Both the position numbers and the translations under genes were made by a program. Below are positions 41,447 through 51,012 of a stretch of DNA of 64,000 nucleotides, in pieces. The notes beneath the pieces are model-generated. The model was not told the origin of the DNA. It did no database searches and worked only from the letters and a program-made list of their open reading frames with translations. Source of the stretch: a bacterium (GTDB lineage: Bacteria; Orphanbacterota; Orphanbacteria; Orphanbacterales; Orphanbacteraceae); contig JALGYY010000017.1 of NCBI GenBank assembly GCA_025782575.1, forward strand, positions 857,892 through 921,891, in the 5' to 3' direction. Numbering within the stretch: position 1 is the first letter of the stretch; every line of letters begins with the position of its first letter.

Positions 41447-42904
41447 TCAGTCGAGATATCCCAGTGCGCGGAGCTGCTCCCGGCGGTCTGCTCCCTCATC
41501 CAGGCTCCAGAAATGAACCGGATCGGCGTCATCGACCAGGCCGAGATCGATCAACGACTCCAGGACTGAGCTCATCTCCTTATAGGCTGCAGGCTGGCTG
41601 GCATAGAGATTCTCCAGTTCGGCCGGATCGTCGGCTATCGAGTGAAGCGAGGTACCATCGACTCTATCGGGCTTTGCCACGTGCTCGATCAGGGTCCACT
41701 CGCTGGTCCTCGCCCCCTTGTAGCAGAATGGTGTCGGGACGGCTGTGATCGAGACCAGAGTCTCGGTGTAGATCGCCTCGTGACCGGGTCGGACCCCCTC
41801 GCCCACAAGTGAACGCCCGGGAAGACCGGTAACGGGCGGTGCTCCGATCGCCTGGAGAATAGTCGGGAATATATCGATCGTAGAGACCAGTTCCGAGCGG
41901 CGCTCTCCCGCTGTGATCCCGGGGCCACCCACAATGAGCGCCACCTGCACCGTCTCTCTGTTGATCGTGCGCTGATGTTCGAAGAACTGGCCATGCTCGC
42001 TGAACGCCTCTCCATGGTCTGACGCGAAAACAATAATCGTGCTGTCCGGTATCGCTTCGAGGAGCCGGCCTACCCAATGGTCGGCATAGGCGATCTCCCC
42101 ATCGTAGAGCCCGAGCATGCGATCGAAGTGCTTTCTGGGAACGCGACCATCGGTCTGCCATGCGATCTCGGCGAATGCAGCGCCCGTTCCGTCGACCGAT
42201 CCTTCGTAGTCGCCTTCATAGAGAACATCCCAGGGGGCGGGGGGATCATAGGAGAGATGAGGATCGAACAGATGAACCCAGCAGAAGAAAGGTGATTCGC
42301 TTTGCCTGCCCTCGAGCCATTCCACGGCCCGGCCGACAGTCACCTCCGCCCGCCTTTGATACGGTTCACTCCAGGATTGAATCCATCGCTTCGTATGGTC
42401 AGGCACTCGCACACCCGGTCGTATCGGGCTTTCGACTCTCAAAGGCTCTTCCATTTCATCGTCGTAAACGCCGAACCCCTGATTGATGCGATAGCGGTGA
42501 TCGAGAACATGGGCGCTCACGAACCCGGCTGTCTCATACCCGAAACCGCCCAGAATTTCTGCGATGGTCTCGGTCTCTTCATCCAGCCGATAGACACCAT
42601 TGTCACGCACACCGTGCTGGTGTGGATAGAGACCGGTAAGAATCGATGTGTGTGAAGGAAGTGTGATCGGAATAGGTGTAAACGCGTTTTCGAAAAGAAC
42701 GCCCTCTTCTGCCAGGCGGTCGATCGCCGGCGTCGCGATCCGTTCATTCCCGTAACAATGAAGTCGATCCGGCCGAAGCGTGTCGATCGTAATGAGCAGT
42801 ACATTCTGCGGATTGGTCGGCGCACCACCCCCGCAACCGGCATGGATGAGCAGGGTAGCCACCCCCGCGATTCTGAAGATAGAAGATGCCCACTTACGGA
42901 TCAT
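41447..42904 (-). CDS. Second sulfatase/phosphatase-fold lipoprotein
   Basis: 485 residues; lipobox Ile-His-Ala-Gly-Cys (~24). Core motifs of the alkaline-phosphatase superfamily: VLLITIDTLRPDRLHCYG (metal Asp pair intact), PITLPSHTSILTGLYP (Thr nucleophile position, no C-x-P-x-R), HLFDPHLSYDPP, IIVFASDHGEAFSEHGQF. Ends with the family-typical RREQLRALGYLD. It starts three bases after the GT-C transferase stop, so the two form an operon. Acting on a product of that transferase, for example transferring or removing a phospho-polyol on a surface glycan, is a hypothesis. Paralogue of 37449-38855. Confidence 0.87.
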   Translation of the reverse strand: MIRKWASSIFRIAGVATLLIHAGCGGGAPTNPQNVLLITIDTLRPDRLHCYGNERIATPAIDRLAEEGVLFENAFTPIPITLPSHTSILTGLYPHQHGVRDNGVYRLDEETETIAEILGGFGYETAGFVSAHVLDHRYRINQGFGVYDDEMEEPLRVESPIRPGVRVPDHTKRWIQSWSEPYQRRAEVTVGRAVEWLEGRQSESPFFCWVHLFDPHLSYDPPAPWDVLYEGDYEGSVDGTGAAFAEIAWQTDGRVPRKHFDRMLGLYDGEIAYADHWVGRLLEAIPDSTIIVFASDHGEAFSEHGQFFEHQRTINRETVQVALIVGGPGITAGERRSELVSTIDIFPTILQAIGAPPVTGLPGRSLVGEGVRPGHEAIYTETLVSITAVPTPFCYKGARTSEWTLIEHVAKPDRVDGTSLHSIADDPAELENLYASQPAAYKEMSSVLESLIDLGLVDDADPVHFWSLDEGADRREQLRALGYLD

Positions 42905-42907
42905 GAA

Positions 42908-44779
42908 TCAGCCTCGAATATGACGTTCAAAAGAGGGCCCGGCCAGCTCCCTGATGGGCCCGTAGTTTCCGATCCAGAAGACGTTCTTTCTGTTCAGGCC
43001 GGGACGGTACCCCTCGGGAAAACCGTTCAGGAGCTCCGCCTGCTCCGGCATCCGTCCCAACAATCGTTCTTCCAGAAATAGAGAGTAGTAAACCGCATTC
43101 AAAACTTCATCGTTCTTTTCCTCGCCTCGCTCGAGATACCGCTCCGCATAGAGAGAGCGAAACGATCGCCTCTCTTCACTATTCGAACCGAGAACGCTTA
43201 CCCGGCTCCCATCCGGTCGGGAGATTTGACTCACTTCTTTGAATCCAGAGAAAACGCTCCCATCGGGCAGCTCTTGCCCCCCAACCCTGCGCACGAGAAC
43301 GTAGTCGGCGTTCCTGATAACCTCCTCTTTGGTGAGGGTAAAGTACGCCGAGTTCCACTTGCTACGCTGATTGTAGATGTTGAAGCTCGTAAACGTGAAC
43401 AGATCCTCGAAACTCCGGTACGGACGACCGGATTGATCGGGGTCCTCCCATTGGGGTGTGTCGAGGTCGTAGACCACCGCCGGACTGAAGAACCACGCCA
43501 GAGTGAGCGCTTCGTTCGGCGAGAACCCTTCGAGCGCAATGCTCTGGGTGTACCGCCAGGGATAGAGCGCCAGGGCGCCGGAAGGACTGACGAAGGGCTT
43601 TTTGTCGGGCGAAGCGGTCACCATCGCCCTTTCGATCTCCTCCACCTGCTGCGCCCCCTTCATATAGTAAGGAATCGGGCGCCCGGCCGAACGGATGGCA
43701 GCATATTGAACTGAAGCGAAAAGCACGATCAGGGCGGCCAGTACAATTCCCGTTCGCCGACTGCGGAGGGCAGCGACAGACGAGGCAATCAGAAGTGCAG
43801 CGGGTACAATGCACGGTGCGAAGTGGCGAGGTTCTTTCACCGGCTGAAATGTCAACAGAACGAGAGGAGTGAGTATCCAGAGGAGGAGCGTGAACCTCTC
43901 CCTGCTCCAGAAACCGCTCCTATCTTTCGAACCGGCGAGAATCATCCCGACAGGAAGTACGAGAAAGAGCGAAAGCCAGCCGAGACCGGATCGAACGAAC
44001 TGAATCGGATAGTAGAGAGTCCCCTCCCAGCCGAACCCGCCGGCAGGACCGATGAGATTCATGATGGGAATGCGTGTATTCCCGAGAGAGAGATAGTAGA
44101 AGAACGACTGTTCCTGCACGAGCCATACCAAGCCGGCCGCGAGAAGAAGGGGAACGAAATGCGCGGCAACAATACCGGTGGCCGGCCGCCACTCCCGTCT
44201 CCAGACGAAGCCGACACCGGTAGCCAGCGCGGGGCCGAGAAAAAAGACCGGATAGGTCATCTTCGTCAACAGACCGAGCGTAAAGAGGATCCCGTAAAGA
44301 ATGATCCAGAGGGGACGACGAAAGTAACCGGTCTGAAACCAGAGTACATATTGAATTGCCACGAGAGCGGTGAGTGAATACTCGATATAGAGTTCGCGGG
44401 AGAGCCCGGCCAGAAGGGGTGCGAAGAGAACGATTGCAAGGGCTGCGATCGGGTGGTGCCGGGTGCCGATCGAACGGGAGAGCAGGATCACACTGATCGA
44501 GAGAAGGAGCAAAACACCGATATTTGTTCTCAGCGCGGAGGGAATGGAAGGACTTCTCCCCATGGCGGCGGCGACGACATAGGGAAAGAGCGTCGGCACA
44601 TCGAAACCACCCTCCGGAACGTCCCCCCCACGAATGGCCAGCGCGTAGGAATAATACTGGAAGGGATCCATCCACGAGAACACATCACGATCGCGAACGT
44701 CTCGTTCCAGATCAATCGCTGCGCCGGCGATCAGGAGTAAAGTCAAAGACCAGAGAATGATTCCTGTGAGCTTCTTCAT
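42908..44779 (-). CDS. GT-C fold polytopic glycosyltransferase
   Basis: 623 residues with about ten membrane helices between 5 and 370 and a C-terminal periplasmic domain (~370-623). The first periplasmic loop has the Asp-containing motif SWMDPFQYYSYALAIRGGD, followed by SRELYIEYSLTALVAIQYV, a pattern of PMT/ArnT-like GT-C transferases using polyprenyl-phosphate sugars. No specific family beyond GT-C/GT39-like can be assigned. First gene of the operon with the sulfatase-fold lipoprotein. Inner membrane; probably glycosylates a lipid or protein in the periplasm (inference). Confidence 0.78.
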   Translation of the reverse strand: MKKLTGIILWSLTLLLIAGAAIDLERDVRDRDVFSWMDPFQYYSYALAIRGGDVPEGGFDVPTLFPYVVAAAMGRSPSIPSALRTNIGVLLLLSISVILLSRSIGTRHHPIAALAIVLFAPLLAGLSRELYIEYSLTALVAIQYVLWFQTGYFRRPLWIILYGILFTLGLLTKMTYPVFFLGPALATGVGFVWRREWRPATGIVAAHFVPLLLAAGLVWLVQEQSFFYYLSLGNTRIPIMNLIGPAGGFGWEGTLYYPIQFVRSGLGWLSLFLVLPVGMILAGSKDRSGFWSRERFTLLLWILTPLVLLTFQPVKEPRHFAPCIVPAALLIASSVAALRSRRTGIVLAALIVLFASVQYAAIRSAGRPIPYYMKGAQQVEEIERAMVTASPDKKPFVSPSGALALYPWRYTQSIALEGFSPNEALTLAWFFSPAVVYDLDTPQWEDPDQSGRPYRSFEDLFTFTSFNIYNQRSKWNSAYFTLTKEEVIRNADYVLVRRVGGQELPDGSVFSGFKEVSQISRPDGSRVSVLGSNSEERRSFRSLYAERYLERGEEKNDEVLNAVYYSLFLEERLLGRMPEQAELLNGFPEGYRPGLNRKNVFWIGNYGPIRELAGPSFERHIRG

Positions 44780-44793
44780 TTCTGATAGGGAAA

Positions 44794-44827
44794 GGCCCGG
44801 CTATCCTGAATATCAGAATGCCGGGCC
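44794..44827 (-). terminator. Hairpin between the lipoprotein and GT-C genes
   Basis: GGCCCGGC (44794-44801) pairs with GCCGGGCC (44820-44827), with an inner CTGA-ATA-TCAG. On the minus strand it is followed by TTTCCC. It terminates the pruA-like/lipoprotein transcript before the GT-C gene. Confidence 0.7.
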
Positions 44828-44869
44828 AGTGAGATACGACAATTGCCGGCTCCCGATCCCATCCCCATG

Positions 44870-45586
44870 TTATTGGAGTGCAGTCTGGCGTTCCTTCTCA
44901 GCCAACCGGTCGTACTGGTAGGGTGAGAGCCTGACCCAGCTCCCCTCCTTCGGTTCCTGCGGGAACACCACGCGGACCAGCTGTTTGGGATTATTCAGCA
45001 ATTCCAGCAGATCGCCAGGATGGCCCCTCACTTCCGCGCCATAAAAAAGGATACCCTCATCACGGATCGCCTCTAGAGACTTGCTCATCCGTCCCAGCTC
45101 CTCTTCCACAGCCTTTCGCTGAATCTCATCCGCGATCTTCGCCGTTTCCTCAGTACCCAGGCGAATATTGTCTTCCAGCTGAGTGGTCGCCTCGAGCGTC
45201 AGCAGCGCGATCGTCGAGTCCATCTCCAGTGCCGGGTCAACCGGATAGATCCCGGAGAAGACACCCGAGCCATAATAAAGATTGATGATCTCCAGTTCTT
45301 TGTCTCCGAACAGATCGAACAGGTCACTCCTGCTTACAAACTGATTCAGATTTACCGCAGCGAAGAACTCCTTGTCAGGATGATTCTGCGCAAAAGTCTG
45401 AAGCTTCTGGTGGGTATGGGGAATCGAACGCTGAATCTTGGCGGTAAACGAAAGAGTATCAGGCAAGTACTCCTTCACGAACGCCTCGAAAGTCTGCTCT
45501 TCCTCTTTTTTCGCGCACCCCGGGATCAAAACGATCACTATGAAGACCACGCAGCAAAACTGCAGCGCTCGCCTGAACTGGATCAT
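44870..45586 (-). CDS. Lipoprotein of unknown function
   Basis: 238 residues; signal peptide and lipobox Leu-Ile-Pro-Gly-Cys (~20-24). The mature part is mostly helical, with long charged helices (LGTEETAKIADEIQRKAVEEEL) and no recognised family. It starts 18 bases after the P5C dehydrogenase stop on the same strand and ends before a hairpin, so it is probably co-transcribed with that gene, though a metabolic link is not apparent. Only four Lys/Glu-rich residues follow the lipidated Cys before the acidic stretch. Sure as a lipoprotein, unsure of role. Confidence 0.75.
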   Translation of the reverse strand: MIQFRRALQFCCVVFIVIVLIPGCAKKEEEQTFEAFVKEYLPDTLSFTAKIQRSIPHTHQKLQTFAQNHPDKEFFAAVNLNQFVSRSDLFDLFGDKELEIINLYYGSGVFSGIYPVDPALEMDSTIALLTLEATTQLEDNIRLGTEETAKIADEIQRKAVEEELGRMSKSLEAIRDEGILFYGAEVRGHPGDLLELLNNPKQLVRVVFPQEPKEGSWVRLSPYQYDRLAEKERQTALQ

Positions 45587-45604
45587 GAGTATTCGCCTTT
45601 CATT

Positions 45605-47155
45605 CTAAGAAGCATTCTCCGAGACGGATTTAGCCTGCTGAAACAGTCCCAGGTAATCTCGGCCACCCGCTTTGGAATCGGTCCCGGACATGTTGAATCC
45701 ACCGAAGGGGTGGACGCCGACGAGCGCGCCCGTGCACTTCCGATTGATATAGAGGTTGCCGACGTGAAACTCCCGTTTCGCCTTGTTGATCTTGTCACGG
45801 TTCGACGTGAACACAGCCCCGGTCAACCCGTATTCCGTATTGTTTGCAATCCGTATAGCGTCATCATAGTCACTCGCTTTGATCAGGACGAGAACGGGGC
45901 CGAAGATTTCCTCTTTGGCGATCCGGGCCTCCGGATCAACCTCACCGATCACGGTCGGCTCCAGGAAATAGCCGTCATCGAGAGCCCGTCCACCGCCAAC
46001 CAGAAGCTTCCCTTCGCCCTTACCGATCTCCACATACTCGCTGATCGAACGGAACGCCTTCTCATTGACAACAGGCCCGATGAAGTTCGCCTGATCCGCC
46101 GGATCGCCGACTTTCATCTTTTCGACATACGGCAACAGTTTCTCCACAAACGTGTCATACGCTTCGTCGACTATGATCGCGCGGGAACAGGCGGAGCATT
46201 TCTGCCCCTGAAAGCCGAATGCCGCACTGGCGACGGCCGCGGCAGCCACGTCGAGATCGGTATCGGAATCCACGATGATTCCGTCCTTCCCCCCCATTTC
46301 CGCGACCACCCGTTTGATCCAGATCTGTCCGTCCGCCGTCCGTCCCGCCTTCTCGACAATGCCGAGCCCGACTTCTTTCGAGCCGGTAAAAGAGATGAAT
46401 CGGGTTTTGGGATGGCGGACAAGATAATCGCCTCCAACCCGGCCCGGCCCGGTGATGAAGTTAATCACCCCACCCGGCAGCCCTACGGACTTCATGATAT
46501 CGATAAAGAGAGCGCCGGTGGCAGGTGCGTCGCTGGACGGCTTCAGGACGACCGTATTCCCCGAGACGATTGCCGCGGTGGTCATACCGAGAAGGATCGC
46601 CATCGGGAAGTTCCATGGCGGAATCACCACGCCGACGCCGAGAGGAATATAGAACGCTTCGGGCTTCTCTCCCGGGTAGGGCGTAACAGGCTGCTCTTCT
46701 CCATAGCGGAGAGCCTCCCGTGCATAGAACTCCAGAAAATCGATCGCTTCAGCCGTATCGCCATCCGCTTCCGGCCAGCTCTTGCCCACCTCGATCACCA
46801 TGATCGCGTTCGACTCGAAGCGCCTCTTCCGAAGCTCATCAGCGGCCTTGAAAAGATACTCGGCCCGTTCGGCGACCGGCACCAGTTTCCACGTTTCAAA
46901 AGTCAGTAGAGCCGACTGCATCGCCTTTTCCGCGAGCTTTTCATCAGCCTCAGGAAAGACGCCGATCACTTCCGACGGGCGAGAAGGGTTGGTGGAGGTG
47001 AACGTCTTCGATCCCGTCACTTCTTCTCCGCCGATCCAGTTCGTGTAGGTCTTCCCGAGTGACGCCCTTACTCTTTCCAGAGCCTCGACCATGGCCTGGC
47101 GGTTCTTCTCATTCGTGAAGTCGAGCATCGGTTCATTGACGAATTCGCCGCGCAT
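45605..47155 (-). CDS. L-glutamate gamma-semialdehyde (P5C) dehydrogenase
   Basis: 516-residue NAD-dependent aldehyde dehydrogenase of the PruA/RocA type, converting P5C/glutamate semialdehyde to glutamate in proline and arginine catabolism. Start at 47155 has GAGAGGG upstream and matches family length. Visible: VVIPPWNFPMAILLGMTTAA, cofactor loop SFTGSKEVGLGI, catalytic Glu in VVAEMGGKDG, nucleophile Cys in FGFQGQKCSACSRAI, and the P5CDH-typical tail CTGALVGVHPFGGFNMSGT. No proline dehydrogenase gene is adjacent. Divergent from chorismate synthase. Confidence 0.94.
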   Translation of the reverse strand: MRGEFVNEPMLDFTNEKNRQAMVEALERVRASLGKTYTNWIGGEEVTGSKTFTSTNPSRPSEVIGVFPEADEKLAEKAMQSALLTFETWKLVPVAERAEYLFKAADELRKRRFESNAIMVIEVGKSWPEADGDTAEAIDFLEFYAREALRYGEEQPVTPYPGEKPEAFYIPLGVGVVIPPWNFPMAILLGMTTAAIVSGNTVVLKPSSDAPATGALFIDIMKSVGLPGGVINFITGPGRVGGDYLVRHPKTRFISFTGSKEVGLGIVEKAGRTADGQIWIKRVVAEMGGKDGIIVDSDTDLDVAAAAVASAAFGFQGQKCSACSRAIIVDEAYDTFVEKLLPYVEKMKVGDPADQANFIGPVVNEKAFRSISEYVEIGKGEGKLLVGGGRALDDGYFLEPTVIGEVDPEARIAKEEIFGPVLVLIKASDYDDAIRIANNTEYGLTGAVFTSNRDKINKAKREFHVGNLYINRKCTGALVGVHPFGGFNMSGTDSKAGGRDYLGLFQQAKSVSENAS

Positions 47156-47352
47156 CTTTCTACCCTCTCCATGCCCTTGCGGGCCCTGTTTATTGACTGA
47201 CTCTAACTTCAATACGGGAGCGTATCACGCCCGCGATTGGCGCTCAACAGGCAGACTCACGAGCTGCCCATCGAGCCCGTTCCTGCCCAGGAGCCGGCCC
47301 TGTGGGAGTGTGCCACTTGACCGTCCGGCAGGCAGGTCCTTATAGTCTCGCC

Positions 47353-48432
47353 ATGAGCAGTTCCTTCGGCCAGCAGTTTCGGATCACCACGTGGGGGGAG
47401 TCCCATGGCGGTGGCGTGGGGGTCGTAATCGACGGCTGCCCCCCCGGGCTCGTGATCGACGAGGATGAGATCCAGGCTGACCTCGACCGGCGGCGCCCGG
47501 GAGCATCCCCGCTTACATCCCAGCGAAACGAGCCTGACAGGATCCGCATTCTGTCAGGCGTTTTTGAGGGGAAGAGCCTTGGTACCCCCATCTGCATGAT
47601 GGTAGAGAACAAAGACGCCCGCGCGAAGGACTACGAGCCGTTCAAGCACCTCTACCGGCCTTCCCACGCTGATTATACGTATGACGCGAAGTTCGGGATC
47701 CGCAATTGGATGGGGGGTGGCCGGGCGAGCGCCAGAGAGACCATCGGCCGGGTCGCTGCGGGCGCCGTAGCCCGCAAACTCCTTCGCGATGCCTGGGGAA
47801 TCGAAATCGTCGCCTATGTCACCAAGGTGCATGAGATCGAAGTCGAAATCGATCCCGATACCGTCACAGCAGAGGGGGTAAGGGGGAGCGAGGTCTGCTG
47901 CCCCGACCACGAAGCGGGTCGCCGGATGGTCGACCTGATCAAAAAGGTGAGAAAAGAAGGCGATTCTGTGGGAGGCGTGCTCTGCTGCGTCGCACGGGGG
48001 GTCCCGCCCGGATTCGGCGCGCCTGTGTTCGACAAGCTGGAAGCTGACCTCGCCAGGGCGATGCTCTCGATACCTGCCACCAAAGGCTTCGAGATCGGCT
48101 CAGGATTTGCAGGAACGGACCTCAAAGGGTCGGAGCACAATGATCTCTTCGAGTCGCGGGACGGAAAAATACGGACAAAGACCAATCGTTCCGGCGGGAT
48201 TCAGGGGGGCATATCGAACGGTGAGAACATCACCATGCGGATCGCGTTCAAACCGACCGCGACCATTGCCAAAAAGCAAGCCACGGTTACCGATAAAGGG
48301 GAGCCGGCCGAAATCGCACCGAAGGGCCGCCACGATCCCTGTGTGCTCCCCCGAGCCGTGCCGATCGTGGAAGCGATGACCGCCCTCGTCCTCGCCGACC
48401 ACCATCTCCGCCAGCGGGCGATTCGCGACTGA
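47353..48432 (+). CDS. aroC: Chorismate synthase
   Basis: 359-residue FMNH2-dependent enzyme making chorismate from EPSP, the last common step of aromatic biosynthesis. Signatures [18 protein letters not shown] near the N terminus, [17 protein letters not shown] and [18 protein letters not shown] in the middle and [13 protein letters not shown] near residue 280. ATG 47353 fits the family N terminus ([17 protein letters not shown]), although the SD is weak (AGGT 13 bases upstream). Monocistronic, with a short ACTCCC-ACAT-GGGAGT hairpin (48432-48447) just after the stop. Confidence 0.96.
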   Translation: MSSSFGQQFRITTWGESHGGGVGVVIDGCPPGLVIDEDEIQADLDRRRPGASPLTSQRNEPDRIRILSGVFEGKSLGTPICMMVENKDARAKDYEPFKHLYRPSHADYTYDAKFGIRNWMGGGRASARETIGRVAAGAVARKLLRDAWGIEIVAYVTKVHEIEVEIDPDTVTAEGVRGSEVCCPDHEAGRRMVDLIKKVRKEGDSVGGVLCCVARGVPPGFGAPVFDKLEADLARAMLSIPATKGFEIGSGFAGTDLKGSEHNDLFESRDGKIRTKTNRSGGIQGGISNGENITMRIAFKPTATIAKKQATVTDKGEPAEIAPKGRHDPCVLPRAVPIVEAMTALVLADHHLRQRAIRD

Positions 48433-48909
48433 CTCCCACATGGGAGTGATTTCCGGGCTGATCGGATTCCGCTCAGACTCGGCAGTCCCAATCTCAGTGC
48501 TGTATGAGTCGCCTCCAACGATTGATTAACTTCCTATCCTGCCGGAGAGTCGTACCAGTTCGATCGAGTGTACTGAAATGGGGCTTGTCCGGTGACGGAT
48601 GCGGTTCTCTCCTGGTCCGCGCGAGTCATCGTTCCGCCTTGGGCCATTCGATCTCTTTGGATTTTCTATCGGTTTCAACAAATATTGCTTGACAGGTTCT
48701 GAAGCTTGTCGATTTCGACTGTCTCCGATCCCTTGCCAGGTTCGCTCACAAACGCCTCTCCTCTTTAAGAGTCAGCTGGATGCGATCTCCTCATCGCAGT
48801 TTTCAATTTCATTGCTGGTCACTCTTACGTGCCCTCTCTCGAAGCCGAAAAAGGGCATGCTAAAATATCTGCGGGGCTTGTAACCACAAGGGTGGATCGG
48901 GAGGAGAAG
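48433..48909 (+). other. Intergenic region upstream of the HNH gene
   Basis: 477 bases without a supported gene. It contains a small hairpin at the aroC end (48432-48447), an isolated TTGACA near 48690 inside an imperfect dyad (GACAGGTTC ... GCTTGTC) without a matching -10, and GCTAAAATAT near 48854-48864 that could be a -10 for the HNH gene. No tRNA-like fold was seen. Confidence 0.5.
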
Positions 48910-50070
48910 ATGATGACGAAGAAGATGGACTCGGTTCTGGCGAAGCTTTCCAATCATGAGATCATTCGAAAAGGGGATCGGGCAGTTCACAGCCGACATG
49001 AGCTCTCCATCGAGATTCTCGACTGTCTGGTCGAGATCGAGGGACGATCGATATTTCTAAAAGAAGGGTACTCCCCTCTGTTCGACTACTGTACGCGGAG
49101 ATGGCACTACTCGCCCCCCAAAGCGGGACGGTTCATCGCGGCTGCCCGATGTATGAAGAACTTTCCTGCCGTACGGAATCTGCTGTCACGGCGGAGGATC
49201 ACACTTTGCGGCGTTTCCGGAATCGCCGGTATCCTGACACATGAGAATTCCAATAGGATCCTTCAGGTAGTCTCGGGAAAAAAATTCGTAGAGATCGAAA
49301 AAATCGTCGCCTCGCTGAAGATCGCTCCGAAAACCCGGGAGTCGATCCGGCCGATCGGTCTGCAGTCACCGGCGGGCGATCGTGATCGAAGTGCCGATCG
49401 TGAGGTTCTCTTTCAGCCGGATCGAACGCCTGGGAACGATCAAATCGATAGCGAATCGTCGGATGACCGTGCGGATCAATCCGGGGGCCACTCTCAATTC
49501 GATAGTTCGCAAGAGAAGCCGGAGCATCGCTACGAGATCCGGTTCTCGGCGAGCGAGGAGTTCTGCCGGGACCTGGAGCGGGCGAAGAGGGTCTGCTCCC
49601 GTAGCTGGAACCTGGAAGCGATCCTGGGACGAGCAATCAAAGACCTGCTGGAGAAACGGGACCCCGAGCGGAAAGAGGCGCGGCGAAAAAAGAGAGAAGC
49701 CAGGAAGCAGAGCAAGTCGGAGAGCCAGGCGCAGAGACTGGGGAAGGGGAATTCCCCGGTCAAATCAGCGGCCGTGAGCGGCTCAAAATCAGCCGATGAG
49801 AAAGAGTCTCCAGGCAAGGTAGCAGAGGCGCTGCCCGTTCGTTCCCGACACATTCCGGCCCCCTTGCGGGACGCGGTGTTCAACCGCGACAAAGGGCGCT
49901 GCACCTACACCAGTTCTCTCGGCGTGCAATGCGATTCGACCGCTCACCTGCAGATCGATCACGTCACGCCATTCTGCCGGGGCGGGGGTCACTCCCTCGA
50001 CGACCTGCGTCTCCTGTGCGGCAAACACAACCGGTTGGCGGCGCGGGAGATGTCACTGACGAAGCGTTGA
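48910..50070 (+). CDS. HNH endonuclease-domain protein
   Basis: 386 residues from ATG 48910 (GGAGGAG immediately upstream). The N-terminal 120 residues form a helical domain (LSIEILDCLVEIEGRSIF, PPKAGRFIAAARCMKNFP), the middle ~150-290 is highly charged and low-complexity, and the C terminus is an HNH nuclease: CTYTSSLGVQCDSTAHLQID, then DHVTPFCRGGGHSLDDLRLL and CGKHN, with the His-Asn-His set and Cys/His zinc ligands. This layout is common in multi-copy HNH proteins of uncultured bacteria, possibly mobile or self-propagating. No partner methylase or toxin genes. DNA cleavage is predicted, target unknown. Confidence 0.83.
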   Translation: MMTKKMDSVLAKLSNHEIIRKGDRAVHSRHELSIEILDCLVEIEGRSIFLKEGYSPLFDYCTRRWHYSPPKAGRFIAAARCMKNFPAVRNLLSRRRITLCGVSGIAGILTHENSNRILQVVSGKKFVEIEKIVASLKIAPKTRESIRPIGLQSPAGDRDRSADREVLFQPDRTPGNDQIDSESSDDRADQSGGHSQFDSSQEKPEHRYEIRFSASEEFCRDLERAKRVCSRSWNLEAILGRAIKDLLEKRDPERKEARRKKREARKQSKSESQAQRLGKGNSPVKSAAVSGSKSADEKESPGKVAEALPVRSRHIPAPLRDAVFNRDKGRCTYTSSLGVQCDSTAHLQIDHVTPFCRGGGHSLDDLRLLCGKHNRLAAREMSLTKR

Positions 50071-50269
50071 GAGAGGGGGGAGTAGGACGGAAAACGAGGA
50101 GCGGTTCAAGTGGATCGGGACTGAAACGCATACGTCTCCGGACAACCTCAAAAAACCGACCACCCCGGTCCCCCTCCCTCAGAACTTCACCTGGATCAAT
50201 TCGAACCAGGTTTCTCCATAGATCAGTACTAATGATGATGCTTGAAAATGTGCGGAAGGGCGTCAGTCC

Positions 50270-50297
50270 TTCCTGAGCACGTCTGGCGTGATATACT
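50270..50297 (+). promoter_or_regulatory. Candidate promoter of the secreted W-G-x-x-K protein
   Basis: TATACT (50292-50297) with TTCCTG (50270-50275) 16 bases upstream, about 48 bases before the GTG start. The -35 is weak. Confidence 0.4.
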
Positions 50298-50345
50298 AAA
50301 CTGGGTTTCCCGGTATCTTTCACTCGCTGAACAGAGGAACTACTG

Positions 50346-50921
50346 GTGGGAATCTATCGACAGCTCGCGATTCTGCTCTTCTTCCTTTCTTCAGCCGGAT
50401 TAAATTGCCTGGTGAGCACAGCCTCCGCTCAACCAAGTTATTCGGTTGAGCTTGATCTCGATGGAACTCTTGGCAATGGACCAGATATCGTGTCTGCCAC
50501 CGTCAGCGATTACATCGCGATTGATATATGGATTCATGGTGGCGTTGACCTGTTCTATGCGAGGATTGAAGTTTGCAATTTTGATGGCTCCCTGGAAGGA
50601 TTGGGCATTATCGTAAACCCCCCACCTGGCTGGGAGGTGTCGCCAGTCGATACGCCAGGTCCAATGTGCCTAGTAAAGACAATATCAGATTTTACTTTTG
50701 CCGTACCAATGACCCTACCTTGGCGATTTGGAACTATTACATATCACGCCGCAGTGGACCATGCATTCGGAGAAATCACAGTTCTTTTGATGAATTCCTC
50801 GTGGATCAACGTAAACTTTGAATCTGGACTGTTTGACATGGCTATTGGGTGCGGGATTCAAATCGGAACCTCCGCGGCTGAACCTAGTAGCTGGGGAGGG
50901 GTGAAAGGCCTTTTCAGATAG
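50346..50921 (+). CDS. Secreted protein with C-terminal W-G-x-x-K-x-L-F-R motif
   Basis: 191 residues, GTG start with GAGGA about eight bases upstream; signal peptide cleaved near TASAQ (~29). The mature beta-rich domain (YSVELDLDGTLGNGPDIVSA, DYIAIDIWIHGGVDLFYAR) resembles cohesin/lectin-like extracellular domains. It has three Cys and ends in SSWGGVKGLFR; related C termini occur, as far as I recall, on many exported proteins of Eisenbacteria/Latescibacteria-like genomes, suggesting a sorting signal. Base composition is lower in GC (about 48% in hand-counted lines against high 50s around it), so it may be a recent acquisition. Function unknown. Confidence 0.72.
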   Translation: MGIYRQLAILLFFLSSAGLNCLVSTASAQPSYSVELDLDGTLGNGPDIVSATVSDYIAIDIWIHGGVDLFYARIEVCNFDGSLEGLGIIVNPPPGWEVSPVDTPGPMCLVKTISDFTFAVPMTLPWRFGTITYHAAVDHAFGEITVLLMNSSWINVNFESGLFDMAIGCGIQIGTSAAEPSSWGGVKGLFR

Positions 50922-51012
50922 TCTCACGACTGCATCTGGTACTCCCCACCGGGATCGTCTGCTACGTATTAGGTAAAATTCGTACGAAGTCGTGTTGGAA
51001 AATTATTGCGAA

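Noticed and set aside
45380-46909. 509-codon plus-strand ORF antisense to the P5C dehydrogenase gene
   Set aside because: Shadow of a confidently identified aldehyde dehydrogenase; the translation has no domain character and no SD.
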